Assembly (NCBI GenBank): GCA_019242175.1
Contig: JAFAVZ010000619.1
Coordinates: 1-33,868, forward strand
Source: Acidobacteriota bacterium
GTDB lineage: Bacteria > Acidobacteriota > Thermoanaerobaculia > Gp7-AA8
DNA length: 33,868 bases
Direction of reading: 5' to 3'
The notes under the pieces are model-generated. The model made no database searches. It worked only from the letters and a program-made list of their open reading frames with translations, and was not told the origin of the DNA. The translations under genes were made by a program, and so were the position numbers. Numbering within the stretch: the stretch's first letter is position 1; each line of letters opens with the position of its first letter. Shown here in pieces: positions 1-9,494 of this stretch.

Positions 1-3000
1 CGCGTGCCGACGACGCGCCAGGCGCTGTTCGGGATGGTGATGACGGTGTCGCTCATGCGCGTCGTGCCGTCCATCAGCCACACCGAGATCGCGCCGGTGC
101 TGCTGTTCTTCACGAGGATGTCGGTCTTGCCGTCGCCGTTGAGATCACCGGTCGCGACGATCTGCTGATCGGCGCCCGGCGTCGCGACGACTTTGCCTTC
201 CATGATCGTGCCTTCGTTCATCAGCCACGAGGCGACCGCGCTGGTGTTCGAGTTCTGCAGGACGATGTCCGACTTGCCGTCGGCATTCATGTCCGGCTTC
301 CGCGGCGTGATGACCGAGACGGAGCTCACGGTCACGAAGACGGTGCCCGTGGCGCAGAGCGGATTGGAGGAGCCGGCGGTCGTGCCGTTGTCGCAAACGC
401 TGTACGAGAAGCTGGCCGGACCGCTGTAGTTGGAGGCCGGCGTGTAGGTGATCTGGCCGCTGTTGAGCACGACCGTGCCGTGCGTGTTGGCCGTCGCCGT
501 GACCGAGGAGACCGTCAGCGTCTGACCTGCCTCGTTGGCCGGGCCGGCGCTGTCGTTGGTGGTCAGCGTCGACGCGGCGAACGTCAACGGCGTGTTCGCG
601 TTCGTGCTGCCGGCGTTGTCGTCCGAAGCGGTCGGCGGATCGTTCACCTCGCGGATCGTGATCGTGACCGTCGCGGTGTTCGAGTTGCCGGAGCCGTCGT
701 TCGCGCGCCACGTGAACGTGTCGCTGCCGTTGTAGTCGGGGGCGGGCGTGTAGGTGCGGGTGTCGCCCGTTCCGGTGAGATTGCCGTGGGTCGGCGTCGT
801 GACGATCGTGTACGTCAGGCTGGCGCCGGTCGGGCTCACCGCGGAAAGCGTGATGCTCTTCGCCACGTCTTCGTTCGTCGTCACCGACTGGCTCGCGGCG
901 CCCGGCGGGTTCGTGCCGTTCGTGCCGGCTTCGATCGCGTTCTCGATCGCGTCCGGAACGTTGGCGAAGAAGTCGTAGCCGGTCAGCGTCTCGATCGCGT
1001 CGACCGTAGTGATGTAGTTGTGCCAGTCGTCGTTGCGGATGCCCTGCACGTTCGGCATGTTCACGGCGATCGTGCGGGTGGCGGCGGTCACGCGGGCGAC
1101 GTCGTCACCCGACGCCTTCGGCAGGACGAGCACGACCTTCCACGTCGAGGCCGGAACCGTGACGTGGCCGTTCGCGATCGTGGTGGCGGAGCCATTGCTG
1201 CCGGTGCCGCCGACGCCGGCCGGGCCGGAGACGATGTACAGCTCATTCGCCGGGAGCAGCGCGCGGAGATCGTTCTCCATGTTCGCCCACGGGCCCTGAT
1301 TGTTGTCCGGCGCCTGCGCGACCATGTTCGACATGAGGAACGTCGCCTGGTTGATCGGCGTCGACGTTTCCTTGTCGCGGTCGGCGTTCGGCGTCATGTG
1401 GCCGCGGTCGAAGCCGGAGCCCTGGAAGTCGCTGCCCAGGACGCGGTACCACGTCGGCGGCACGGCCGGGTCGGCGCGGAACGTGTCGTTGCGCGTGAGC
1501 GATCCGACCCATTCGTCGGAGAGGTGCCAGCTCACCCAGTTCGGCGAGCCCTTGTCGCGGTTGTAGGAGATCGCCATCTCCGGCTTCTGCATCAGGTAGT
1601 TGTTCGGCGTGTTGAGGTCCTCGACCGCGTTCGACGGATTGCCCATCGTGAGGTGGACGCTCGACGGATACGGAGGCGCGGTGCCCGACGCAACGGTGAA
1701 CGACCAGGTGTAGTTCGCCGCCAGAGTGTCCGTGCCCGGCGTGCTGTCGTCGGTGTCGGTGTCGTGGATGAAGTCCTTGAACAGCGTCACCGTGCACTGC
1801 TCGCCGGCGACGAAATTCACGTTCGGGATGATCGTCCAGGCGCGCGTGCCGCTCTGCGCAACCGTGGCGGAGTTGTGCGCACCGGTGGTGGCGCAGGTGA
1901 TGTCGAACCAGTTGCCGGTCACGGTCACCGCCTCGGTGAACGTGATGACGATGTTCGCGTCGCGCGGCGCGATCGTGTTGCCGTTGTTCGGATCGGTGTT
2001 GACGACCGCCGGCCCGATCTCCTGGATCGGCGAGGTGCGGCGCGGATTGGCCGTACCGCCGCTGAAGTCGTTGCCGTTGTTGTTCGTGTCGACGTCGCCG
2101 TTGCTGGCGCGGAAGAGCGCCGTCGAGGCGGTCGCCGGCTGCGCCGCCGGGTTGTTGCCCTCGCTGCAGTTCGCGGCGCCGTAGCCAACGAAGTCGACGA
2201 TGTCGGCGTCGAGGATGAGCTGCGCGCAGGCGCCGTTGAGCGCATCGCCGTTGCTCACGAGCGCGACCTTGCCGGCCGAGGCGCTGATGTTGATGTCGCC
2301 GCTGATGTTCGGCGTGGTCGGAAGCGCGCTGCCCGCGTCACCGCCGGAGGCGAGGCCGACGAGGAAGTACTCGCCCGGTCCGATGATGCCGCCGAGCGGA
2401 GCGATGCTGCCCCACACGCCGGTGTTCGTCGACGACGCGTATTGCAGCGTCCAGCCGGCGAGGTTCACCGGGTTGCCGGTCGGGTTGTAGAGCTCCACGT
2501 AGTCATTGCTGTAGAGCGCGCCGGAATTGCCGCCAGCGCCGTAGAGCTGGCTGATCACGACGTGGCCGACGGTCGAGCCGTTCGGGGAGACGCCGATGTT
2601 GACGACCTGCGTCGTCGGCGGATTCACGCCGTCGGAGAGCGAGGCGGTGAACTGCGCCGTGCCGATGAAGCCGCTCTGCAGCGTCACGTTGAACGTCACG
2701 TTCGCCGTGCCCTGGCCCGCGCTGACGATGACGCTGGAAACGCCGTTGCCGGTCGTCGCAGACCAGGCGTAGGCGTTGTTGTCGTCGCTGCCGGTGAGGC
2801 TCACGTTGAACGGCGTCGCGTTCTGCGCGACGGTCGTGATCGGGTTCGCCGGCGCGTTGATCGTCGGCGGATGGTTGATGTTGACGTCGCGGTCGACCTG
2901 GATGTGGACGACGCGCGTGGTCGGCGGGTTCACGCCGTCGCTGAGCGAGGCGGTGAACGCGGCCGTGCCGTAGAAGTTCGTCTGCAGCGTCACGGTGTAG

Positions 3001-6000
3001 GTAACGCTGTTCGTGCCCTGGCCCGCCGTCACGTTCACCGACGAAACGCCGGTGCCGGGCGTCGCCGACCAGTTGTAGATGCTGTTGTCGTCGTTTCCGG
3101 AGAGGCTGACCGTGAACGGCGCGGCGTTCTCATTGACCGTCGCGATCGGATCGGCCGGGGCGGTGATCGTCGGAGCGTGATCGACCGGCGGGCAAATGTG
3201 CTGCGGCGTCGAGGCCGTGCGCGGCGCCAGGCCGGTGGCCGTCGTCGCCACGATGAAGTCGGCGTTGTTGTTGTCCGTGTCCTGGCAGCCTTCCGACTTG
3301 CGGAGCGGGCCGGAGGACGCGCTGATCGCCGTGCCGCCGTTGACCGTCGTGCCGCCTTCACCGTTGTTCGAGGCGCCGTACGAGACGACGTCGACGATGC
3401 GCGGATCCGGGTACGTGCAGGGCGTGGCCGTGGCGCCGCATCCGAGGGCGGTGCCGTTGATCACGAGGGCGACCTTGCCGCTCGTGCCCGACATGTTCAG
3501 GCTCGTCGCGCCGCCGTCGAGATCCGTGGTCGTCGGGAGGCCGCTGCCGGCCGTGCCGAACTTCACGGAGAGATAGCGTCCTGCGCCGATCGTCGTGCCG
3601 CTCGGGAACGTGTAGATGTTCGTCGCGACGGAGCCGAACTGGCCGGTCGCCGAGCCGTACTGCACCGAGTAGCCGCCGATGTTGATCGTGGCGCCGGTCG
3701 AGTTGAAGAGCTCGATGTAGTCGTTGCTGTAGGCGTTGCCGTTGCCGCCGTAGACCTGGCTGATCACCAGGCCGGCGCTCGGCGCGCTCTTCGAGACGGT
3801 GTAGGTCTCGCCGCTGGTGAAGGCCGTGGCGAACGCGTTGCCGGCTGCGTCGACGACGGCTCCGCCGGTGCCGACGTCGAGACGGATCGTGCCGTCGCCG
3901 CTGCCGGTGCTCACCGTGACGGTGTACGTCGTGCCGCTGCCGCTCACGTTCGTGACCGAGGCGCCGGTGACGCCCGTCGTGGTCAGCGTGAAGTTGGACG
4001 TCGAGACACCGGTCACCGCCTCATTGAACGTGACGGTGAAGGTGACGCTGGCGGCCGCGGTCGGATTGGCCGAGGCGCGGACGCTCGACTGCACGGTCGG
4101 CGCGGTCTTGTCGACGGCGTAGACCTCGCCGCTCGTGTAGCCGCTGCCGAGCGGGACGCTCGTGGGTCCGAGGATGGTGCCGTTGGCGACGACGTCGAGG
4201 CGGATGGTGCCGTCGCCGCTGCCGGTGCTCACCGTGACGGTGTACGTCGTGCCGCTGCCGCTCACGTTCGTGATCGAGGCCCCGGTGACGCCCGTCGTGG
4301 TCAGCGTGAAGTCGCCGGAGTCGACGCCGGTGACGCTCTGGGAGAACGTGACCGTGTAGTTCACGGAGCTTGCGTTCGTCGGGCTCGCGTTGGCGCGGAC
4401 GACCGACGTGACCGAGGGCGCGTTGCGGTCGATCGTGTACGTCTCGCCGGAGTTGAAGCCGGAGGCGAGGAGATTGCCCGCCGCGTCCGTGATGGACGCG
4501 CCGTTGTTGACGTCGAGGCGCACCGTACCGGTCGCGCCGCTGCCGGTGTTGACGCTCACCGTGTAGGTCGCGCCGCTGCCGCTGACGTTCGTGACCAGGG
4601 CGCCGCTGATGGCGCCGGTCGTCGTCACCGAGAAGTCGCTCGTGTCGACGCCGGTGACGGCGCCGTCGAACGTGACGGTGAAGTCGACGCTGGAGAGGCT
4701 GGTCGGGTTGGCCTGCACGCGCGTCACCGACTGCACGGCCGGCGACGTCTTGTCGATCGTGTAAACCTGGCCGGTGGTGAAGTTGCCGTTGCCGGTGCCC
4801 GCGCCGCCGAGGGGCGTGGAGGTGCCGTTGACGATGGAGTCGTTGTCGATGAGGTCGAGGCGCACCGTGCCGTCGCCGGTGCCGGTGTTGACGGTGACGG
4901 TGTACGTCGAACCGCTGCCGCTCACGTTCGTGACCGACGCGCCGGTGGTGGTGGACGTCACGGTGAAGTCCGTGGCGTCGACGCCGGTGACGGATTCGGA
5001 GAACGTGACGGTGAAGTCGACCGTGGCAGCGTTCGTCAGCGCGCTGCCGACGCGGTTGATCGAGGAGACGGTGGGCGCGGTCGAGCCGGCGGCGACCGGA
5101 ACGAGCGCCACGCTACGGAACGTGGTGTTCGTCGAGGCGGTGGCGAGCGTCGAGAACGTGCCGTTGATCGTGGCGCCGGCACCCGACGTGTCGGTCGCGG
5201 TGACGAGGCGGCCCGTGCCGGCGGCGTCGACCGCATAGAGCGTCACGTTGCTGCCGCTGACGACGCCGGTCAGACCGCGGAGGCCGTTGCTCAGGCCCGT
5301 CGAGAGCGTGCCCTGCTGCGTCCAGGTCGTGCCGTTGTACGTCCACTTCTGCAGGCCGCCGCTGCTGGCCGGCGCGCGGTCATCGGTGACGTAGACCGTG
5401 TCGAGGCCGGCGACGTTCGTGTCGAGATCGGCGAAGAAGAACTGGTGCGGCGAGGTCGTCGCCGTGGCGAAGCCCGGAAGGTTCGTCGCCGTCTGGCCGC
5501 TCGTGGTCGGCGTGCCGGTGCCGACGCTGGCGAGGCGGATGCTGCCGGAGCTGGTGGAGATGTACAGCTGGCCGCCGAAGATCTCTACGGCCCGGTTGTT
5601 CGCCGACGTGGTGCTGATGGACGTGTTCGACGTGGCGCCCAACGTGGCGTAGACGATGCCGCTGTTGGAGCCGCTCACCCAGAATGCCGTTCCGTCGAGG
5701 GACGCGACGCCGCGCGGATTGCCGGTGGAAAAGGCGGTGCCGAGCACGGTCGACGTGTCGACGTTGCCGGCGGAGTCGATCCGTCCGACGACACGGCTCA
5801 CGGTCGACGCGTTCGTCGCAGCGACGCCTGACGTTCCGACCGCGGCGTCGAAGCCGGTGAGGACGAGGTACTGACCGTCGATGGAGCGGGTCATGAGACC
5901 GTCCGAAGTCGAGCTGCCGGCGCCGGTCAACATCTGCTGCGCGCCGTTGTCGGCCGTGGGCAGCGCGATGGTCTGCACCAGCACGCCGGCCGTCGTGTAT

Positions 6001-6224
6001 TCGTCGACGAAGACGGCCGTGGCGGCGCTGGTGAGGGCGGCCGGAGCGCCGACCGCCCCTACGCGGTAGACGGCGAGATTGCCCGGCGTGAACGCCGCCG
6101 CCGAAGCGGGCCCGGCGATTCCGAGCAGCAGGAGAGCGGCGGCCGCGAACGCGGCGCCTGAACGGCGGAGTCGATTGAAGAGAGAACCACTGGTCAGGCG
6201 AGGCGCAGCACAGAACGAATCCAT
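1..6224 (-). CDS. Large secreted multidomain protein (C-terminus truncated by window edge): signal peptide, four SbsA/Big-like Ig domains, two lamin-tail-like domains, Ig/cadherin-like repeats, DNA/RNA non-specific endonuclease, FG-GAP/VCBS-like repeats
   Basis: Manual reverse translation from ATG at 6224 is open to the window edge (about 2074 codons). N-term MDSFCAAPRLTSGSLFNRLRRSGAAFAAAALLLLGIAGPASAAAF. Repeats of the type VTFTVTFNEAVTGVSTSNFTLTTTGVTGASVTNVSGSGTTYTVTVSTGSGDGTIRLDV. LTD-like LVISQVYGGNGNAYSNDYIELFNSTG and VVISQLYGAGGNSGALYSNDYVELYNPTG. Nuclease HLTMGNPSNAV...NYLMQKPEMAISYNRDKGSPNWVSWHL...GFDRGHMTPNADR. C-terminal DLNGDGKTDILVKNSSTGAISVWLMDG. Confidence 0.88.
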   Translation of the reverse strand, partial: MDSFCAAPRLTSGSLFNRLRRSGAAFAAAALLLLGIAGPASAAAFTPGNLAVYRVGAVGAPAALTSAATAVFVDEYTTAGVLVQTIALPTADNGAQQMLTGAGSSTSDGLMTRSIDGQYLVLTGFDAAVGTSGVAATNASTVSRVVGRIDSAGNVDTSTVLGTAFSTGNPRGVASLDGTAFWVSGSNSGIVYATLGATSNTSISTTSANNRAVEIFGGQLYISTSSGSIRLASVGTGTPTTSGQTATNLPGFATATTSPHQFFFADLDTNVAGLDTVYVTDDRAPASSGGLQKWTYNGTTWTQQGTLSTGLSNGLRGLTGVVSGSNVTLYAVDAAGTGRLVTATDTSGAGATINGTFSTLATASTNTTFRSVALVPVAAGSTAPTVSSINRVGSALTNAATVDFTVTFSESVTGVDATDFTVTSTTTGASVTNVSGSGSTYTVTVNTGTGDGTVRLDLIDNDSIVNGTSTPLGGAGTGNGNFTTGQVYTIDKTSPAVQSVTRVQANPTSLSSVDFTVTFDGAVTGVDTSDFSVTTTGAISGALVTNVSGSGATYTVSVNTGSGATGTVRLDVNNGASITDAAGNLLASGFNSGETYTIDRNAPSVTSVVRANASPTNASSVNYTVTFSQSVTGVDSGDFTLTTTGVTGASITNVSGSGTTYTVTVSTGSGDGTIRLDVVANGTILGPTSVPLGSGYTSGEVYAVDKTAPTVQSSVRASANPTAAASVTFTVTFNEAVTGVSTSNFTLTTTGVTGASVTNVSGSGTTYTVTVSTGSGDGTIRLDVGTGGAVVDAAGNAFATAFTSGETYTVSKSAPSAGLVISQVYGGNGNAYSNDYIELFNSTGATINIGGYSVQYGSATGQFGSVATNIYTFPSGTTIGAGRYLSVKFGTAGSGLPTTTDLDGGATSLNMSGTSGKVALVINGTALGCGATATPCTYPDPRIVDVVSYGASNNGEGGTTVNGGTAISASSGPLRKSEGCQDTDNNNADFIVATTATGLAPRTASTPQHICPPVDHAPTITAPADPIATVNENAAPFTVSLSGNDDNSIYNWSATPGTGVSSVNVTAGQGTNSVTYTVTLQTNFYGTAAFTASLSDGVNPPTTRVVHIQVDRDVNINHPPTINAPANPITTVAQNATPFNVSLTGSDDNNAYAWSATTGNGVSSVIVSAGQGTANVTFNVTLQSGFIGTAQFTASLSDGVNPPTTQVVNIGVSPNGSTVGHVVISQLYGAGGNSGALYSNDYVELYNPTGNPVNLAGWTLQYASSTNTGVWGSIAPLGGIIGPGEYFLVGLASGGDAGSALPTTPNISGDINISASAGKVALVSNGDALNGACAQLILDADIVDFVGYGAANCSEGNNPAAQPATASTALFRASNGDVDTNNNGNDFSGGTANPRRTSPIQEIGPAVVNTDPNNGNTIAPRDANIVITFTEAVTVTGNWFDITCATTGAHNSATVAQSGTRAWTIIPNVNFVAGEQCTVTLFKDFIHDTDTDDSTPGTDTLAANYTWSFTVASGTAPPYPSSVHLTMGNPSNAVEDLNTPNNYLMQKPEMAISYNRDKGSPNWVSWHLSDEWVGSLTRNDTFRADPAVPPTWYRVLGSDFQGSGFDRGHMTPNADRDKETSTPINQATFLMSNMVAQAPDNNQGPWANMENDLRALLPANELYIVSGPAGVGGTGSNGSATTIANGHVTVPASTWKVVLVLPKASGDDVARVTAATRTIAVNMPNVQGIRNDDWHNYITTVDAIETLTGYDFFANVPDAIENAIEAGTNGTNPPGAASQSVTTNEDVAKSITLSAVSPTGASLTYTIVTTPTHGNLTGTGDTRTYTPAPDYNGSDTFTWRANDGSGNSNTATVTITIREVNDPPTASDDNAGSTNANTPLTFAASTLTTNDSAGPANEAGQTLTVSSVTATANTHGTVVLNSGQITYTPASNYSGPASFSYSVCDNGTTAGSSNPLCATGTVFVTVSSVSVITPRKPDMNADGKSDIVLQNSNTSAVASWLMNEGTIMEGKVVATPGADQQIVATGDLNGDGKTDILVKNSSTGAISVWLMDGTTRMSDTVITIPNSAWRVVGT
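930..1657 (-). other. DNA/RNA non-specific endonuclease (EndoG/NucA-like) domain within the large protein
   Basis: DRGHM motif at about 1395-1409 (minus), flanked by YNRDKGSPNWVSWHLS, NQATFLMSNMVAQAPDNNQGPWANMENDLR, ELYIVSGPAG and VTVPASTWKVVLVLP, the typical family signature. Confidence 0.85.
3883..4311 (-). repeat. Near-identical direct repeat pair within the Ig-like domain array (3883-3993 and 4201-4311, offset 318 bp)
   Basis: By eye about 3 mismatches over 111 bp (cggatSgtgccgtcgccgctgccggtgctcaccgtgacggtgtacgtcgtgccgctgccgctcacgttcgtga...gtggtcagcgtgaag). Confidence 0.85.
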
Positions 6225-6467
6225 GGGACGTATCTCCTCGGAAAAATGGTCAGCGAAGGCTGCAGTACGGGCAGGCCGATGACGATGTGTTGACGAAGAA
6301 TAAAGGGATTCTTAGGCGAGTCCAAGCGAACCCGCGCGACCGGAGGTGCATTCCTTCACGAAGGAGGCTCGCGCCGAATTTACGTCGATCAGGCGAGCGC
6401 GACGTCTACGCGCAGGGCGTGCAGGGCATCTTCATAGGGCCCCAATGCCGATCGTCGCCGTCGCCGC

Positions 6468-9400
6468 TCAAGGGGCGCCGAGCACGATGAACGGCGCCCA
6501 ATAAAACGGATGCCGGTACCGCGCATCCTGCCGAAGCCGTAACTGCGCCCGTCGAAGCGCCTCGGGCGCCCCGACGCCGGCCACGAGCTGGCGATGAAAC
6601 TCCACCATCAGCTTCTCCGTCGCGGCGGACTGCGCCTTCCATTGGCTCACGACCGTCGTCGGGCAGCCGGCGGCGAGCAGCGCCCAGGACAAGCCGATCA
6701 CCCCCTCGCCCGACGTCACGTGGGCGCGGCCAGTGTCGCAGGCGGAGAGCACGGCGAGCTCCGCCTCGAGTTGCAGGCCGACAATCTCGCGCGCCTCGAG
6801 CAGGCCGTCGTCCGCCGAGCGATCGGGAGACGCGGCGAGGATGAGCGAGGAGAACATCGGCGAGTTGTCGTCGACGAAGCCATGCGCGGCGACGTGCAGC
6901 ACCTGATAGTGCCCGGCCTCGCGTTTGAACACGTCTTCCCGCGCCTCCCGGCCGATGGCGATGCGGCTCTGGCGCGGCCCATAGAGCGCGGCGATCGTCC
7001 GGATCTCCGACTCCGTTTCCGGGATCGAGCCCAGGACCGCGCCGCGGAAGGCGGAGCGGACGATCGAGGCGGTGCCGGCGCTGATCATCGGATTCGCGAA
7101 CGCGAGCAGCGTCGGCTTGTCGTTCGGCGCCGGCCGTTGCGCGCGCCGTTGTTCGGCCGCGACCAGCACCGCGAGCGACGGCGCGTAGAACACCGGCTGC
7201 GCCTCGATGAGCGCCCGTCCGCGCCGCGGACCGAGCACGTGAAACGGGACGCGCCACAACTCGGCGTCCGGCAGGACGCACAGGCTGCGAGTCTCGCGCA
7301 GCAGCGGCGCGACCGGCGCGATGAGGACGTCGTACAGCTCCGCGGCCAACGCGTCCGCGCGCAGATTGCGTTGCTCGACGGCGTCGACGAAGCGTTCCAC
7401 TTTCCGCGTCAGCTCCGCGCGCCGGATGGGCAGGATCTTCACGGCGATCGGCCGCGGACGTCCCGGCCCGACGACGAACGCATACGCGTTTTCGTCGGTG
7501 AGAACGTAGCTGAGCAGCGTCGTTTCGGCCAACGCCTCCGGCAGTCGATCGATCGCTAACTCCGGCGGATGCTGCGCGCTCATCGCCGGCGACGATCCGT
7601 AGAGAAACTGCCGGAACTCGCGCACGTCGCTGCGAGCCTCGGTCAGCTCCCGCGTCAGCACCGCGCGGCGTTCGGCATCATTGCTCTCGGTCAGCAGGAT
7701 GGCCTGGGTCAGGTCGCGCACGCGCGCATCGAGCGCGTCCTGCCGCTCCTTCTCTCCCGGCGGCATCTTCGGCTCCGGGATCTTCCCCGCCACCACCGCA
7801 TCCCGCAGTGAGAAAGACTTCAGCGTCTCGGCCACCTTCAGCGCCTCGCCGATCTGCCCCTGTTCGACGCGCATCTCCAGCAACGTACTGGCGAACGCAG
7901 TGCGCCCGGCGATGAAGAGCAGCCGTTGCGTATCGAACACCTCCGCCTCGGCCGCCTCCGACTCCCGCACCAGGCCATCGAGCACGCGCATCGGCTCCTC
8001 GACCTGGCCGAGGCAACGGCGGGCGAGGGCTTCGAGAAAGAGCGCTTCGTCTGCCATGCTGATCGTGGCGCCGCGACTGAGGGAACGCGCCCGCTCGGAG
8101 ACGGCCAACGCGCCGGCGTAGTCGTGGCGCGCGAGGCGCAGCCGGGTCATGAACAACTCTCCGCTGAGCCGGCCCAACGGATCGACCATCGAGTCGATCG
8201 AGCTCGCCTGGAGAAAATCGCGCTCCGCCTCGGCCAGGCGCATGCGCTCCAGAAAAAGCATCGCCCGTCCACGCAGCATCTCCCCCATGGGAGAGCGAAG
8301 CTCGGGCGATGCCTCGAGGCGCGGCAACAACTGCTCGTAGATCGCCAGCGCCTCCTCGAAATGGCCCTGACGATGAAGCGCCCAGGCGATCCCATTGATG
8401 GCTTGCGAGGCGGCGTTGACGTATCCGGCGTCGAGCGCGAGATCCGCGGCGCGGCGCGAGTAGCGAAGACTGAGGTCGTAGTCTCCGTGGCGCTGGAACG
8501 CGCCGGCGAGATTGAGCGCGGCGGAGATGCGCGCGCTCAGATCGCCGGTCTCTTCCGCCCACGCGGAGACCATCTGGATGTAGTGCAACGCGAGGCGCGG
8601 CTCTCCCCGCGCTTCGACGAAGCGCGCGAGTTGCGACGCGGCCAGGCCGGCGATCGACAGATCCTGCAGCTCATCGGCATGCGTCACGATGCGTTCGAGC
8701 AGCGCGGGATCGGCAGCGCCGTTCTGATCCTCGTAAGCGCGGGCGAGGCGCAGGAGCGCGCGGCCCGAGACGTCGGCATCGCCCACCTCTTCGGCCAACG
8801 CCACCGCATCCTGCCCCAGCCGGATCGATTCCGCCACGTGCCGCCCGACGTAGCGCTCGAGAACGCTCCGGCTGCTGAGCACGAGCGAATGGCTCGCGGA
8901 ATCACCCAGCAGCGCGGCCTCGCGATCCGCGAGGTCGATCAGCTCGATCGCGAGCGCATCGCGCGACTGGTTGAGCAGCGTGATCGCGCGCAGCGTGAGC
9001 GCGTTGACGAAAGCCGTCGTGTGGTGATCTTCGCCGCTCGCGACGAGCAACCGCGCGCGTTCCGCGGCATCGGGCGCGTCGACGAGTTGCTGCACGAGAA
9101 GCTCTTCCCGCGACTCCCATCCGACGATCCGCCACTCGTCTGCTTTGCGTCGCAGCGTCAGCCTGGAGCCGGAGCTCTCCTGCCGCGGCTTCGCTTCCCC
9201 ACCCCACGTCGTGAACAGCTCCCGCGTCTCGACGACGGCCGACTCTGCATCAAGCGAAACGATGGCGACGTCGAGATGCTCCAGACGCCGGCAGCGGTTG
9301 AGCATCCCCCGCCGGCGCGGCCGCAGAAAAGCCTCCTCGGCCTCGCCGCTTTCCCACGCCGCCCGCACGCCGTCGACGTCGCCGCCCGCATAGCGCAGCA

Positions 9401-9494
9401 ACACCTCGCGTACGAAACTCTCCGGCGAGATCTCGTCGGCCTGGAGAGACGCCGCCAGAAAAAGCACGGCAAGTGCGGTTCGCCACGACTTCAT
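6468..9494 (-). CDS. Exported TPR-repeat CHAT domain (caspase-like) protease
   Basis: 1008 aa. N-terminal signal-like MKSWRTALAVLFLAASLQADE. TPR-like middle. C-terminal CHAT with LHVAAHGFVDDNSPMFSSLIL and LAVLSACDTGRAHVTSGEGVIGLSWALLAAGCPTTVVSQW, giving a His/Cys dyad, and the terminal RHPFYWAPFIVLG. Confidence 0.93.
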   Translation of the reverse strand: MKSWRTALAVLFLAASLQADEISPESFVREVLLRYAGGDVDGVRAAWESGEAEEAFLRPRRRGMLNRCRRLEHLDVAIVSLDAESAVVETRELFTTWGGEAKPRQESSGSRLTLRRKADEWRIVGWESREELLVQQLVDAPDAAERARLLVASGEDHHTTAFVNALTLRAITLLNQSRDALAIELIDLADREAALLGDSASHSLVLSSRSVLERYVGRHVAESIRLGQDAVALAEEVGDADVSGRALLRLARAYEDQNGAADPALLERIVTHADELQDLSIAGLAASQLARFVEARGEPRLALHYIQMVSAWAEETGDLSARISAALNLAGAFQRHGDYDLSLRYSRRAADLALDAGYVNAASQAINGIAWALHRQGHFEEALAIYEQLLPRLEASPELRSPMGEMLRGRAMLFLERMRLAEAERDFLQASSIDSMVDPLGRLSGELFMTRLRLARHDYAGALAVSERARSLSRGATISMADEALFLEALARRCLGQVEEPMRVLDGLVRESEAAEAEVFDTQRLLFIAGRTAFASTLLEMRVEQGQIGEALKVAETLKSFSLRDAVVAGKIPEPKMPPGEKERQDALDARVRDLTQAILLTESNDAERRAVLTRELTEARSDVREFRQFLYGSSPAMSAQHPPELAIDRLPEALAETTLLSYVLTDENAYAFVVGPGRPRPIAVKILPIRRAELTRKVERFVDAVEQRNLRADALAAELYDVLIAPVAPLLRETRSLCVLPDAELWRVPFHVLGPRRGRALIEAQPVFYAPSLAVLVAAEQRRAQRPAPNDKPTLLAFANPMISAGTASIVRSAFRGAVLGSIPETESEIRTIAALYGPRQSRIAIGREAREDVFKREAGHYQVLHVAAHGFVDDNSPMFSSLILAASPDRSADDGLLEAREIVGLQLEAELAVLSACDTGRAHVTSGEGVIGLSWALLAAGCPTTVVSQWKAQSAATEKLMVEFHRQLVAGVGAPEALRRAQLRLRQDARYRHPFYWAPFIVLGAP

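Noticed and set aside
480-5831. 1783-aa plus-strand ORF
   Set aside because: Arg/Val/Gly-rich shadow translation antisense to the coherent minus-strand Ig/LTD/nuclease protein; caused by high GC.
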